A stretch of 64,000 bases of DNA from Oscheius onirici. Its lineage: Eukaryota; Nematoda; Chromadorea; Rhabditida; Rhabditidae. Made by a program: the position numbers and the translations under genes. Positions 23,416-35,848 of this stretch are shown one piece after another. Location of the stretch: positions 5,022,064 to 5,086,063 of the forward strand of contig OW051468.1 in NCBI GenBank assembly GCA_932521025.1. The letters are read 5' to 3'. The stretch's first letter is position 1, and the number at the start of each line of letters is the position of its first letter. The notes beneath the pieces were generated by a model that had not been told where the DNA came from, searched no databases, and saw only the letters and a program-made list of their open reading frames with translations.

Positions 23416-24260
23416 AGAGTAAATAAAAGCCGTTATTGGACCATTGTGAGACTTCCAGTGCCAATCTATGGACGATCTCTCTTCCATTCACGCGAGGGAG
23501 AGTGAACGCTCTCACCTCGCAGCAACCCCACGCATATTATTCGGGTAAAGTCGCACCACCAACACCCCAATTCGATCGATTATGTAACTGACTCACAAGC
23601 CCCTTTTATGCTGCTCCCTGCTGCAGTCACAATATAATGCATGCGTGAACGTTGTTATGAGAAAAACCAGATCGATTTTGGTCAATGGTACGTCGACCGA
23701 GGTAGGCGATCTTGATTTTTTTTTGCGTGAACTATATACCGACTTAGTTTGGGAAGAGATTCAATGCTTTGCAACCTAATTCACCGTGTTCTATGTCACA
23801 CATTGTCTTGCTTAAAGTGGTATTTCTCGCTTACCTGCTCATTCTCCAAACTATGCTCATTTCCATGACCGAGGTGGTTTCAAGCCTACGGATACCTATT
23901 TCCCAACCTCAACTGATTCATTCCGACTCAATATCGGGGTAGACTTCTAGCGTTAGAGTAAGTTTCATTTCATTCTCAGAATTTACCGGTTCTTCTATTA
24001 TAACCTTTGCAATCTAAGTCTTATGTTTTGGTCTTTTACCTGTCACCGGTCAAAAAATGTTGCTTTCTAGTTATTTTCTGCTCTTGTCTGCCGATAGCAG
24101 CGTAAGAGAACACATTCTTCTGACACAACAAGTCTTATTCGATAATTTTTGAGACTTTTTACCTCTGAAGCGTCCATAATCTCTGCGAATCTTGAAACAA
24201 ACATTTTTTGCCTCCTGCTTGTTCTTTAGCCAAGAAACAGCGCTACAGAAGAGGCAAACG

Positions 24261-24366
24261 CTTACGTAAAATTGCGTGAGCGCGGGAGATTAATTTTGAG
24301 CGCAACTTCAGATCATTTTTTGTACGCAATTTGGCGCATAAATACGTAGCACAGCCGTTTGGCAGC
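24261..24366. repeat. Short dispersed repeat, copy C1
   Basis: It shares GCGCGGGAG, TTGAGCGCAA, TTTTTTGTACGCAATTT and GCCGTTTGGCA, in the same order and spacing, with the sequence at 63489-63621. Identity between these blocks is moderate, so this is an old repeat family of unknown type. Confidence 0.6.
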
Positions 24367-24638
24367 AAAATTGACAAATAAGAATATAGGTCCATATATA
24401 AACGCACGTGTCGCGGAAATTGACGTTCATGTTTATCTCGTCTGCTTTCCATAACTGTCGATTTATAGCTCATGTATATTAAATTTGATGCATAAAAAGA
24501 GTCTACTAGGTAATATTCCGACGTAAGTTACCTGTGTTGTCCTCTTTCCCTCGCTTTTTCCTTAGTTCTACATCTCCTTCCTCTTTTGTGTTTGAAAGTG
24601 CTGACTTTAACGATAACCCCTTTTTCAGACGTCTCTTC

Positions 24639-27600
24639 ATGGCGTCCTCCTCTGGAGGAACAACCGAAGGTCAAGTACCGAATCCTGTCCACAGCACCAG
24701 CAAATACAAAGCGTATGTAAAAGCTGTGGATACAGCTTTGAAGACGTTCGAAAATCCAAACGAATGGGCGGATCTCATTTCGGCGTTAGGCAAGCTGACA
24801 AAAGTAAGAGTTTCTTAATTTGTGTATCAATGAAATTGTTTCAGGTATTTCAATCAAACGCCAAATTCGGCGACATTCCGAAGCCTGTTCTCGTAGCCAA
24901 GCGATTGTCACAATGTCTTCATCCAGCTCTTCCTATGGGTTCGTTCTCTCTATTTGTTGGGGTAACTTACTTTTTCTAGGAGTTCATCTCAAATGTCTCG
25001 AAACTTATCGTCAAGTCTTCGATATTCTCGGATCCCAGCTTCCCAAAATGCTCTATCTCTTCGCCTGCGGTCTCTTTCCTCTCATGGATCATTGTGGAAT
25101 CAAGGTCAAATCAGATCTGTTCACCCTTTTTGAGCAATATCTCGTCCCCATGAAGGAAAGTCTACGACCAGCTCTGCCCGGCTTCTTGGCCGGCGTTCTG
25201 TTAGGATTGGAAGAGGGGACGGAATTCTACGAGAGGTCAGGCTTCAACTTATTTATTTAAAATCTTTTTAGATCTCTAAAACTCTTGGACAAAGTTTCGG
25301 ACGGCGTAGGAGCACAATGGTTCTATTCATGTCTTTGGCAAGCAGTGCTTGGATCGCCTTCTGTCCGCCTTCCGGCGATGATTTACGTCAACAACAAATT
25401 CGACAAGACACGCTCTTTAGACGATCAAATTTATGTAGTTGGAGACCACGTAAATCACATGGTAAACATTATTTTAACTTGATGAAAATACAATACTTGT
25501 GGGTATCGGCACTGTGCTCAACTGCAGATGATACGGGTTCTCCACTTGTGCAGAGAAATCTATTGGACTTTATTTATGCTGCTTTCCCATTTGATAGTAC
25601 AAATCTTACACGGGAAGACTTTGTCCAGGTTCTTTTTTCTCTTTTAGCCATAATCAATCTTTTTCAGCTGCTTCGTCGTTGTCTTTTCATCATTTTGAGA
25701 CGAGACATGTCTCTGAATCGACGACTCTACACGTGGCTGATGGCTCCCGGTGGTGGAACAGTGACCATATCCTCTTCCTCGGCTATTGGTGGAGAAAACA
25801 CGGCCGATATCAGCTTCTTCTCGGAAAGAGTCATGCCGCTTTGTGTCGATGCTCTTGACCAATACCTGAATATCGGTCTAATCGAGGTCCCAGGGACTTC
25901 GTTAACCGATTGGGCTGTTGGTTACGCTGATAGAAAAGTGTGTTGCTTTTTATTTAAAAAATAACTTGTAATTACAGGAAGGAGATATGGTGCAATTCAC
26001 AGAAGTTCGAGTATGTCGTCTTTTGACCTATCTGCAAGATCGAGCCGATATTGGTAGGCCGTTGCTGGAAAAAGTTCTCCCATTGATGCTAATCAAGTGT
26101 GCGCAGCTTCATCCAGATCTAGAGGCAGACGTACAGTTCAAGGTTTTGATCTATTTTCATTTTTTTAAATATAATTTTCAGACAATCGGCCAGAATGAAG
26201 TGCACGAACTCGATGCGAATGTCCGATTTACTTTGACTCTGAACGTGTCTCACGATCCGAAACCAGTCGTAGAAGAATTCGATCCGAGTCTTCATGCCCG
26301 TCGTCTCGATGAAATCACAAAGATGCTGAATGTGCTTTTGGGAGCACTGGATGTCGGCTTTTTGTGGGAATTTCTCGGCCAGTGGTTCACTTCACTTTGC
26401 GACAAAGGAGCCAGCGAGATTGAAATTGCCCAATTCTCACAGGTATCATTCTGTTTTTCCATACTGAACGACTGATTTAGGTGGTGCTGTTCTCTCTTCG
26501 AATCAGTGTCATTGAGGGCGAAATCCGTAAAAAGTATCTGCCTGTCTTCCTTCGACAGCTTCTGCTTGGATGTAGAACATTCTTCGCGGCTCTAGACAGC
26601 GTCTCTCTCGGTCATTTGCTGATTGTTGTTACAAAGATTCTCGATCTCGTCTCTCAGGACGGGTTGATTGAACTTCACGGTGACTCTTTTTGATTATATT
26701 TTTGCTTGTCGTTGAAAGTAATACGTTCTTTTTGTGGAGTGTACTAAGTTTTGTATGTTCAGAAGACGCAATCGAGCCGACAGAGACTATTTCGGTTCAC
26801 AGTTCCCCGGTCAAAAGAGTTACAAAAGAGTCTTCATTACAAGGTGGGTCAAAATTACCATTTTCTATACTTTCTGCAAAAGAAACCCAAGAAATGCTTC
26901 CAGATCAGTGCCTGATAGAACAAAGCGTCATCGAATGCCTGAATCTTCTGACCGTGGCAGCCGAGGCTTTTTCGAAGAGCCGATCTCCAAAGAACATTCA
27001 ATTTTTCGAGTCAATTTGCACTCTGGTCACTACTTTTGCCGATTTTCCCATTTTCTGCACGGAGTTGGACCATTCGATGTCGATGGAACTGCCAGCCTGG
27101 ATGAAGAATCTCATCGAGGTTTGATGTCTGAAAATCCATTTCTCACTACAAATTTTGGGTCATTTCCCCAGAAATTTTCGCTGCAGAAATGAGCGAGGAA
27201 CCGATAGGATGTGCAGATTTGTCCGCTCGAATCAGTGCAATAGAACTGATCGTTTCGATGTACTTTAGATCAAGTTCCGTCCTCGCTCAGCACGAAGCCA
27301 TGCAGAAACGAATTTCCATCTCCGATTCACAGTAATTTTCTTCCTTAACTCAGTTCTCATTTTCCAGCGATGTTGACACTTTGACGACAGTTCTTCTCAA
27401 GCCACTTCTTCTCCGTCATCACATTTCTCAGCTGGACCAATGTCGTTTCTTTGAAAAATGTGGACTGGCTCTCTGGAAAGGACTTTCTTCCCCGGACTGT
27501 GCCAGCGAACATCAACGTCTCAGTCGTCTTCTGGCTTTGCTCCATTCGAGAAAACCGACGGAACCAAGCAGTGACACTGAAAACATAATAATCTCGGCGC

Positions 27601-30600
27601 TGACTCAAAACGACCCGGTTCGTGAAGTTTTTAATAGAAAAACAAGGCCTTGTAGATGCTCAGTGCCGACGCGTGCAGAACATTTCACAGAATATGGGTT
27701 CTTCTTCGAAGTTCCGAAGAACTACCAGGCGTTGTCATCAAGCCCTTTAATCGAACCGTCATGCTGCTGCTGGGAATATTAGCCGACGAATCGGTTGCCA
27801 GAACAAAAAGCGAGCTCAAAAGTCTAGTTGCAGGCTGGTTCATTGACTGTGCCAAACACAATGATCTACCAAAGATTGTCCAGGTTTTCCTTGTTTTTTT
27901 TGACAGCAAAATGATATTTCAGATGCTCTGTACTTTGCTCATGAATCCGGTCACATCCAGAGTTTCGATACAGTATCTGCGAAAAGAGTCGAAGATTACA
28001 AAAGAACAGCTGAGCAGTTTACCTTCTGACGTCTCCGTTGTGACGCTCGTGGCAGTAGACGGCAAACAGCGACTCTATCACATGGATGGACACGTTGAAA
28101 GGTAATTTGTTTATCTTTCGACAAAACAATGCTTTTTGCAGCTCTTCTCTGCCCGAACTTCGTAATCGTCTTCTGCTGAACAACGAAACTCCGAGAAGTA
28201 GCATTGACGAGGCGCCAGCTCCTTCTAATTCGTGTGTTGGCTGTGACGTGCCCAATTTCGACGAAGATACCGATTCTCTCGATACGCTCTCGCTCTCCAT
28301 GGAAGGCATCGATCCGGCCATTGTGGAGGCTCTTCAATATTTGATGGATTTAGTCGTGGAACAGGAAGAAGAAGAGGCAAAATCGGAGCGCAATGCTGCA
28401 GAACATGAAGAGGAAAAAGAACCCGTACTGATTGCTGCCTCATCAGCGGCGTCTGTTTTTGAAGAGGATGTCATAACGGGCAAGGAGAAGCTGGACAGCG
28501 TTGGACGGATTAAAAAAGGTCACAGAAGGCAAGACTCTCTTCAGGAAACAATCTACGGAATGACGGAAAGAGATCTAAAGTAGTTTTTTGAATTTCTCTA
28601 TAAATTGAATTGCTCAGAGCTTTTGATGCCGCAGATTTGCTCCGAAATTCGGTCGATGGTGACGGCGAAACGCTCTTTCACGAACTACACACGCATATCC
28701 TTCTTTACGGCGAGAGCGGACGAGTAGTCGACCTCGGAAGAGCCGAAACGGCCTTCAGAATACTGACCGCCCTCCTAAATCCAAGAGCAGCTCCAATCTC
28801 CAATCGAATGCTTCTTAGCTGTCTAGTCTCATCAGGGACTGCCTCTCAAACTACCGAATCTGGTCTGGGAACCTCTGGTTCACTCGTCGATCTTATGGCC
28901 AGACATGTTCGAGCAATCTTGGGACAACATTTCTGGGCTGAGGGAGAAGAAGACTCCAAGCATCGTCATTTCTCGCTCCTGGAGCTTCTGATTACGGTCT
29001 TTATCATTTTTTTGTTGAACTGCTTCCTTTTCAGATATCCCTTCATTTTCTCCGTTCCTACTTCCTCAACTCGCCAATATCAATTGTTACCGAAAATGAT
29101 ATAGCTATCTCGTGGAAGTGCAAAATTGCCGCTTTGGATTTCCTCGCCGAACTCTTTTCAGAGCTCTCCGCCATGATTTCTGAGCAGCAAAGCCGTGCCT
29201 TTGCTCTTTTCATTCAGTCCATTCTCGTCCGGGCCAAAATGCAGAAATGTATTCTTCATCTCCTTCTGTCTGCCGTTCAGGAGACTGAGGCCAATCAAAA
29301 GTAGCTTTTCAGTATATTTAAATCTCAAGTACCGTTTCAGGAACAAGATTTCCGTTTCCATTTGCGATTTCAACGAAGGAACAGACAGTATTGTTGGCAA
29401 AAGATTGTCCGGACTTCTATCCGCCTACCAGAGATCTCTCCTTTCTCTTACGGCTCAACATATTCGGCTGGAACACGAGATTAGAATTGGACTGACTACT
29501 TTCAGCGATCAGGTATCAATAAATGATATTTTCCAACAACAAGATGTTCCAGAACGCTTCGGGAATCCTCATGAATCGTTTGGCTATTAATCAACAGCTC
29601 TACAATCCCAGCCGAGGCACGCTAAGAGACGCCCATTCTTCGCTGGTCGAACTGCGAGCCTTCCTCATAATGGTCTTAGCAGCTTTTAAACGAAAGCCAC
29701 AGAATCACGAAATGTGGATGCAATTCATTCAGCAGATTTTACCATGGCTTGGACGGTACCTTATTTGGACTAAAAAGGGCATAATTTGACAATTTCAGAG
29801 GTCTTGCCACACTCGTAGTCCGTGTCGTAGAGCAGCTTTGCAAGAACGTCGAGACGGCCATGAAGGTCACATTCGAAAGTTGCGGGTCCGAAACGCCTTC
29901 CGCCGACGACGAAACATATCCAGCTGGATTCATCACAATGACCATGGAGACGATAACGACTCTAATTCATTACTGTGTCGTCGATACCTGTGCCACAAAC
30001 TCGTCCACAATCCAGAATACTCCGTCGGTCGCTTCCACGAATTCAACGCAATCGACCAGCATTGTTGGACAAGCCATCAACGTCATTCCCGGATCAAAAG
30101 GAGCCACAGAACTGTTCTCAAATCTTGTAAAGGTCTTCTCTTTCAGCGACTCCAGCTCTGTACGCTTATATTAATTTTTGCTGTAAAGACGTTCTTTTAG
30201 GCTAGCGCCGTGGCTTTGTCCAAATTTGAAGCGGCTAAGAATAGCAGCACTGGATGGAAACAGGCTAAGAACGACATGCTCACCTCGTTGCCACATGCTC
30301 TGGCGACCATCTGTGATGTCTGGTCGGTCGTCTGCAGCAATGCACAGGCTAAATTGCCTCTTACAACACCACAGGTTGATTCCGTATTTTAAAAATCTAA
30401 TATCAGTGTTTTAGCAACTTCGTCGCCACATTCTGGACCTTCTCTCGCCCATAGCGCAGCATCATCAACAGGCCTTTCTCCAAGCACTATCACTCGTATG
30501 GCTCACAAGATCAGCAGATGGAAACGGAAGCCCGCGAAAGACGGACTGTGATCACGCCTCATTCGCCTATACTCTGTCCCAGCTCCATATAGCCAGTCTT

Positions 30601-32707
30601 CTGCTTAGTCTGAAGGTCATTCCGTTCGAAGAACTACTCTCTGCCGTGTGTGAAACCCTAAAAGAGGCTGGAGCAAAAGTTTCCAAGTTTGGTCTGCCAG
30701 AAAAAGCTGCTTTTCCCACGGAAGCACCCCTGCTCGAACTTGTTCACGGCTGTATCAAAGCTCTTCAACCGACCCAGCTTCGTCAGTGCTGGCCGTCCGT
30801 TCAAACGCTACTCAACGATGTTCCTTTAGCCAGCTTGCCTCCAAGAGCTATTTTCCTGCTTTTCATGTATGTATTCTCAATTCGTTTTGATAACACAAAG
30901 TTTAGAATTCTATGTGATTTTGTGAAAATAGCAGGAGCCACTTACATTGTGGAGGATAAGACAATGTCGCGAGCTGTTCAGGACTCGGTTCAGAAGCTGA
31001 CGGAGGCTGTGAATGTGATTGTCGGCTGGCAGCTGGAAACTACCACATGGTTGAAGAGAACTCTGGTCGTGAAACAAGATCAACACCATTCTGGAATTCG
31101 GTCACAAGATGTCACTCCCTCCACGGAAAGTCTTCCTCCTCTTCACTTTGCTGGCTCAGAACAGAGCTCGTTGCGAGGATCCACACCATCTCTGGCTAGC
31201 AAGTAAGACTACATGATTTAGACAGAAAATGCTCAAAATTTAGACCTCTCCCATCCGAAGTAGCCTCTCTGGGAAGTCTTCCGGAAAAGAAGAGCAGTTC
31301 CAATCTTCGAGGCTCCGTCAAAGACCCCAATAACAACAAACGCGATCCAGCACACAGTACACAGGCTCTTTTCCTGCTTTCGGAAAACTTGGCGGAGCTT
31401 ATCGATGCTGTTTGTAAGAGTGACGACAAGGAACGGCTGTTACCTACTCTCCACGCTGTCTGGAACAATGTCGTGCCGTACCTGAAAGCTAAAAGGTTGA
31501 TTTTGGAGTGTGTCAAGTTAAAGCTGCCATTTTTAGTGCTCGGAATGCTCGATTCTTCCTCGCCTCATCTAAATTGCTAGCCTTGATGAGTTCATACAGC
31601 TACATGCGACCAGTCTGGAAGAAAATAACACTGGAACTCTTGCTCGACTCGTACTTCTTCAAAATGGACATTCAGTCGTTGAAACAGTGGCTGATCGTGA
31701 CGGATCATCTTATGACTCACGACAAAACTTCCTTCAAAGATCTCCTAAGTGAGTTCTCTGTTTTCTATTTTACTAATGGTTTCTTCCAGAGAGCATAGCA
31801 ACAACGCCGAACACATCGTTCAGCATAATGACCTCCAAAGAACAAGAGTACGAATCCAGAGCTCAGGCATTGAAACGACTGGCCTTTGTCGTTCTTGGCA
31901 GTGAATTGGATCAATATCAACCGCAGGTCAATGACATTCAAGAACGACTGACCGACAATCTTCGTGTAACACAGTCTCCTGCAGTTAGATCGGCTGTTTT
32001 CCTCTGTATCCGTGTACTGTTGATTCGTCTCCGGCCAGGAAGTCTCGTCGGAATTTGGCCCATAATGGTCACGGAACTGGTCGACGTTCTTCTCCAGATG
32101 GAACAGCAGTTGAGTGGAGAAAATACGGAAGAAGCCGGAGGAAATAACGACGCATGGATGCAGCTCTATCTAGCTGCTAGCAAACTGCTGGAATCGCTCT
32201 GTACACTGCCAGCTGGATATCTCCCTCAATTCCAAATGCCAGCTTTTTCAAATTAATCGTAAACTACAGAATTTTAGGTGTCATTGGTCCTTTGTAAACT
32301 CCATCTCTCACGACAGAACATACGCTTTCAGTCCATTTGCCGGCAGAATAAACAGTCTCCTCCGGACCAAAGTATGCCATTTTCAAGCTCTAAAATTGCT
32401 ATTTTCAGTACGGCGTTCTGTCTGACGAGGAACTTCGATGCGGAGCTCATTCAACAAGTCTTGGAAATATAAAACTGCTGACCAGTTTCGAAGAACTTCG
32501 TCCCTTTTACTACGCATTAGCGACTCAGAATGAAACAATCCCCGAACTTTCAGGAGTATGTTGACTTCCCATATTTTAAAAACAACATTTTAGACGTCTT
32601 CCATGACTGCATCCGACGTCCTGACTGGCACCATGTCTTACAAAAATGCCATTTCGCGACTGGAAAATGCCCTTTATGTAGATTTTGCCGAACACTGGCA
32701 GTTGTAA
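24639..32707 (+). CDS. pad-1: DOP1/Dopey family protein (PAD-1)
   Basis: Large leucine-zipper/HEAT-like protein of the trans-Golgi and endosomes. DOP1 partners MON2 and flippase complexes, and PAD-1 is needed in C. elegans for embryonic patterning and for limiting extracellular vesicle release. The start MASSSGGTTEGQ follows a TTTTTCAG. The conserved Dopey N-terminus is clear: YKAYVKAVDTALKTFENPNE, WADLISALGKL, HPALPMGVHLKCLETY and LFPLMDHCGIKVK. A low-complexity middle with acidic stretches follows (SLSMEGIDPAIVEALQYLMD near 28.3 kb). The C-terminal part includes TQALFLLSENLAELIDAV, REHKVY-type helices, PAVRSAVFLCIRVLLIRLRPG, LVGIWPIMVTELV and the family's QFQM/WSFV block. It ends AEHWQL, TAA 32705-32707, roughly 2,100-2,200 residues. 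The intron at 32238-32277 appears to use a GC donor. Confidence 0.93.
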
Positions 32708-33547
32708 CCTCCGTGTGTGTACATCCTAGTCTTTTGTTATACTTAAACTATATCTTACGCGTGAAAATATGTAATATCCTCACCGGTGTCGAGCTTTTTT
32801 GTTTTCTTCCACTTTTCGAAAATCATACGAAAATCATCCCGTCTCATCGTTGACTGTGATAGCCCAGCACCCAAACATTTCTAGATTTCCCCATTCCTAA
32901 CGGCTCCGAGTCTCTGGTGATAAAAGAATAGGTGACATATGTGTATATTACTGCTTCCCTCTACAAAATGTATGTGCTTGAAATGGGTTGCCAAAATGTT
33001 GATCCTCATTGCGTGTATAAAGTTTTATTTACATCTTTCTCCCAGTTTGAAGACTAGAAAGGACAAAAAGCACTTTATATGTAGGATGAAGATTACGAAA
33101 GACCTTTTTTGTCTTAGAAAGCAGAAAATAGGGCAGCTGAAAACGTGGACTGCGGACGAAATGTGCGTGCGGACGCAGCGCGGTTCCGTTCAGGCTAGGG
33201 TATTTCTTCGTTCGGAAAATGCAACTATATCTGATTCCTAGACTTCCTGCTATTTACCGTTTTTTGCGTTTTTGATTGCGCGGGCAGTTGGTGCGTTGCG
33301 TAGCGATTGTCTACCGTACGAAACGGTTGAGTTTGACGACTTTGAAAATCCTAAAATCTGGGTCAGCTTCTTCCCTCGCCAATTTGGCCTAATTTTTTCA
33401 AAGTTTTCTTGATAGTATTCACTACGTTGGAGGAGGAAAATCGTGGCAAAGTTTGCTTAATTTTTTCCAATGTAAATTTCATTCTCGTGTCATAATCCTT
33501 TTCCTCCAAGTTTTCTGATTAAACTTCCATTTTCCAGGGTTTAAATC
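32708..33547. other. Intergenic region
   Basis: 840 bp between DOP1 and CAR-1. No gene is supported. Its last part is T-rich with a TTTTCCAG (33531-33538) nine bases before the CAR-1 ATG, a candidate trans-splice or leader acceptor. Confidence 0.4.
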
Positions 33548-34705
33548 ATGGCGAACCAAACTCCATACATCGGAAGTAAGATCAGTCTGATCTCGAAGCT
33601 CGACATCCGTTATGAGGGAGTCTTGTATACGGTCGACACTCATGACTCTACTATCGCTCTTTCCAAGGGTATTTCTGTTTCGAATTCATTTTATTATTGC
33701 GTTTTGTTTAGTTCGCTCGTTCGGAACCGAGGATCGTCCCACGTCGAATCCCGTGAGCGCTAGAGACGATGTCTACGAGTACATCATCTTCAAGGCTAGC
33801 GACATAAAGGACCTCATTGTGTGCGAAACTCCCAAGGTACTGATTGCGGTCGCTTTTAATATAGTTTCGTTTTTTAGCCCAACCTCGGTGGCTTACCGTA
33901 CGATCCTGCCATTATCTCTGTGCAGCGCACCATGCCCGATGACAAGACCTCACCTGCTGGTTCTCGCAGCGGAACACCGCAAAGCTCAGGTTACACGGGT
34001 AACCGTGCCCCTGGTGCCGGACGTGGGGGAAGCCGCGGTGGATCTTGTAAGCATGATCCGACTAGCATTTGAACCCTTTTTTTTAGATTCAGACGATCGC
34101 GGACAGGGCTCCAGGACCTACAATCGTGGAGGACATCAACAGAACCGTGCTCCTCGCCAGCCTAATGGCATGCTCCGTCCCAAGGGAGAGAAGCTCAAGT
34201 TCGATGGCGATTACGACTTTGAGAAGGCCAATGAACAATTTGTTGACATGTTCAAGGAAAAGCTGAAGGTTTGTTGATTGCTAATATTGAAACGAGTGAA
34301 ACGTTTTCAGGTTGAAGGCGATAAGAGCGAGGAAGAGGCCATGCAGCCAGAAGTTGTTCCAGCTGACGTTGAGGAAAATGGCAAGTTCTACGACAAGAAG
34401 ACGTCTTTCTTCGACAACATTAGTTGCGAAGCTCTCGAGAAGGCTGAAGGAAAAAGCGGAAGGCCCGACTGGAAGAAGGAGCGGGAAACCAATCAGGAGA
34501 CTTTCGGACAAACGGCTATTCGTTCGTTCAACAACTACCGTCGTGGATTCAACCAGCGTGGACGTGGACGCGGAGGATACAACCAAGGTATTGACATTGA
34601 TTTTTTTACAACTCTTCTATAGGATATGGTGGATACAATCAGCGCGGTCGTGGATTCCAACGCGGAGGTGGACCGAAGCAGTTCAACAGGGACGTCGCTG
34701 CCTAA
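33548..34705 (+). CDS. car-1: LSM14/CAR-1 (RAP55, Scd6 family) RNP granule protein
   Basis: Cytoplasmic mRNA-binding protein of P bodies and germ granules that represses translation and promotes decapping with DDX6. The N-terminal LSm14 domain is clear: [53 protein letters not shown] and [14 protein letters not shown], followed by [11 protein letters not shown] Gly/Ser/Arg linker follows, then the FDF box ([17 protein letters not shown]), the FFD box ([15 protein letters not shown]) and a TFG box ([19 protein letters not shown]). The tail carries RGG repeats and ends QFNRDVAA. Five introns of about 40 nt have agreeing phases. A polyadenylation signal AATAAA is near 35008. Confidence 0.96.
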
Positions 34706-35848
34706 GGACTCTAGCCTCTCCCCACGTTTCTCATCATCTATCCTTACTACCATCTCCACTCCCCAAATTCCAATGCCGGTTCGTGAGTCATTTCGATGGT
34801 GTTCGTGATTCTCTCATTGTACAGAGACACTTTGTACATTTTGTGTGGCTGAAAATTTTGTTAATTTCTATTTTGTTATAGACTCCCGTTTTCCCCCCTC
34901 AAGATTGTCCATCTCTCTACCGCTGGCCCACAACCATCGAGCCTACAATCTCATCTGTCTCTCCCCTTTTAAATCCTAACGATTTGTTCCCATATTATGT
35001 TTTTATAATAAAGCCTGTGGAACGCCGCATTATATAATTTATTAATGTTACACGTCGTAATGACAAATTGTGAATGAAAAGTTAGGGGATTGCCGTTCAC
35101 CGGATGCTATCAGAATCTTCTACAGATAAACTTGGGAGGGGGAGCATCTCCAGAACTTGAAATGCGAGCAAGGAAATATTTGGAGGGTGACTGCATGTGA
35201 TGACTACGTTTGTGGAGGATACCGGCATAGCACGGCTAGAAAATCGAGAATCTGCAGAAAATATGGACTAGAATAGCTTTTACAAGGGATGACAATAAAT
35301 AAAGCGAATAAAATTGCGACTTGGGCTGCAGGGATAAAGCGTTGGAGAGACGAGAACCGATGATTTTAAAACTAGAGAAATTGAAAGCTGGTCGGGAGAC
35401 ACATTGGCAAGGGTTTCTCGAGAGATTTCCATTAGATTTGGCCTTCTTTTTTCTGATCATTCAAGTGAGTTTTGGCCATTTTCAATACAAATCCCTCGAT
35501 AAATGCTGTTTGAAACAGATGGAAACAGGGCCGAACAGAATTAAATATGGCTAAAATTGGAAGATAACAGGATGAGAAAGCTTAGCTACTGTGACACACT
35601 TGTGATTTGGCAGTCTCAAAAAAAGAAGTAAAGGGATAGCACGGGGACACTTCTAATATAGGACAAAAAGAGCCGCTGGCCGGTCGGGGCAAGAAAGTTT
35701 CAGGAGCAGTGAGCAAAGGCATGTAAGGGAGACTCGGAAGGACATTGGATCAAATATATATAGAGAGATAGTATTATAGGTACACACACTCAGCGCATAG
35801 AGAGGGAAGAAAGGTGTGGCAAGCCGGATGGCAAAAAAAGAATAGAGG
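34706..35848. other. Convergent 3' region between car-1 and gsa-1
   Basis: It holds the 3' UTRs of two convergent genes: AATAAA near 35008 for the + strand gene, and A/T-rich sequence downstream of the - strand gsa-1 stop. No gene was recognised. Confidence 0.4.

Larger units (their letters stand above)
22552..24638. other. Intergenic region with a MITE and a short repeat
   Basis: About 2.1 kb between PPIL4 and DOP1. Apart from the elements listed separately (23080-23415 and 24261-24366) I see no supported gene. The open frames in it lack composition or splice support. The last 100 bp are pyrimidine-rich and end with TTTTTCAG (24621-24628), 10 nt before the DOP1 ATG, consistent with trans-splicing. 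Confidence 0.5.

Noticed and set aside
32939-33241. 100-residue open frame between pad-1 and car-1
   Set aside because: Random-looking composition and no splice or trans-splice context.
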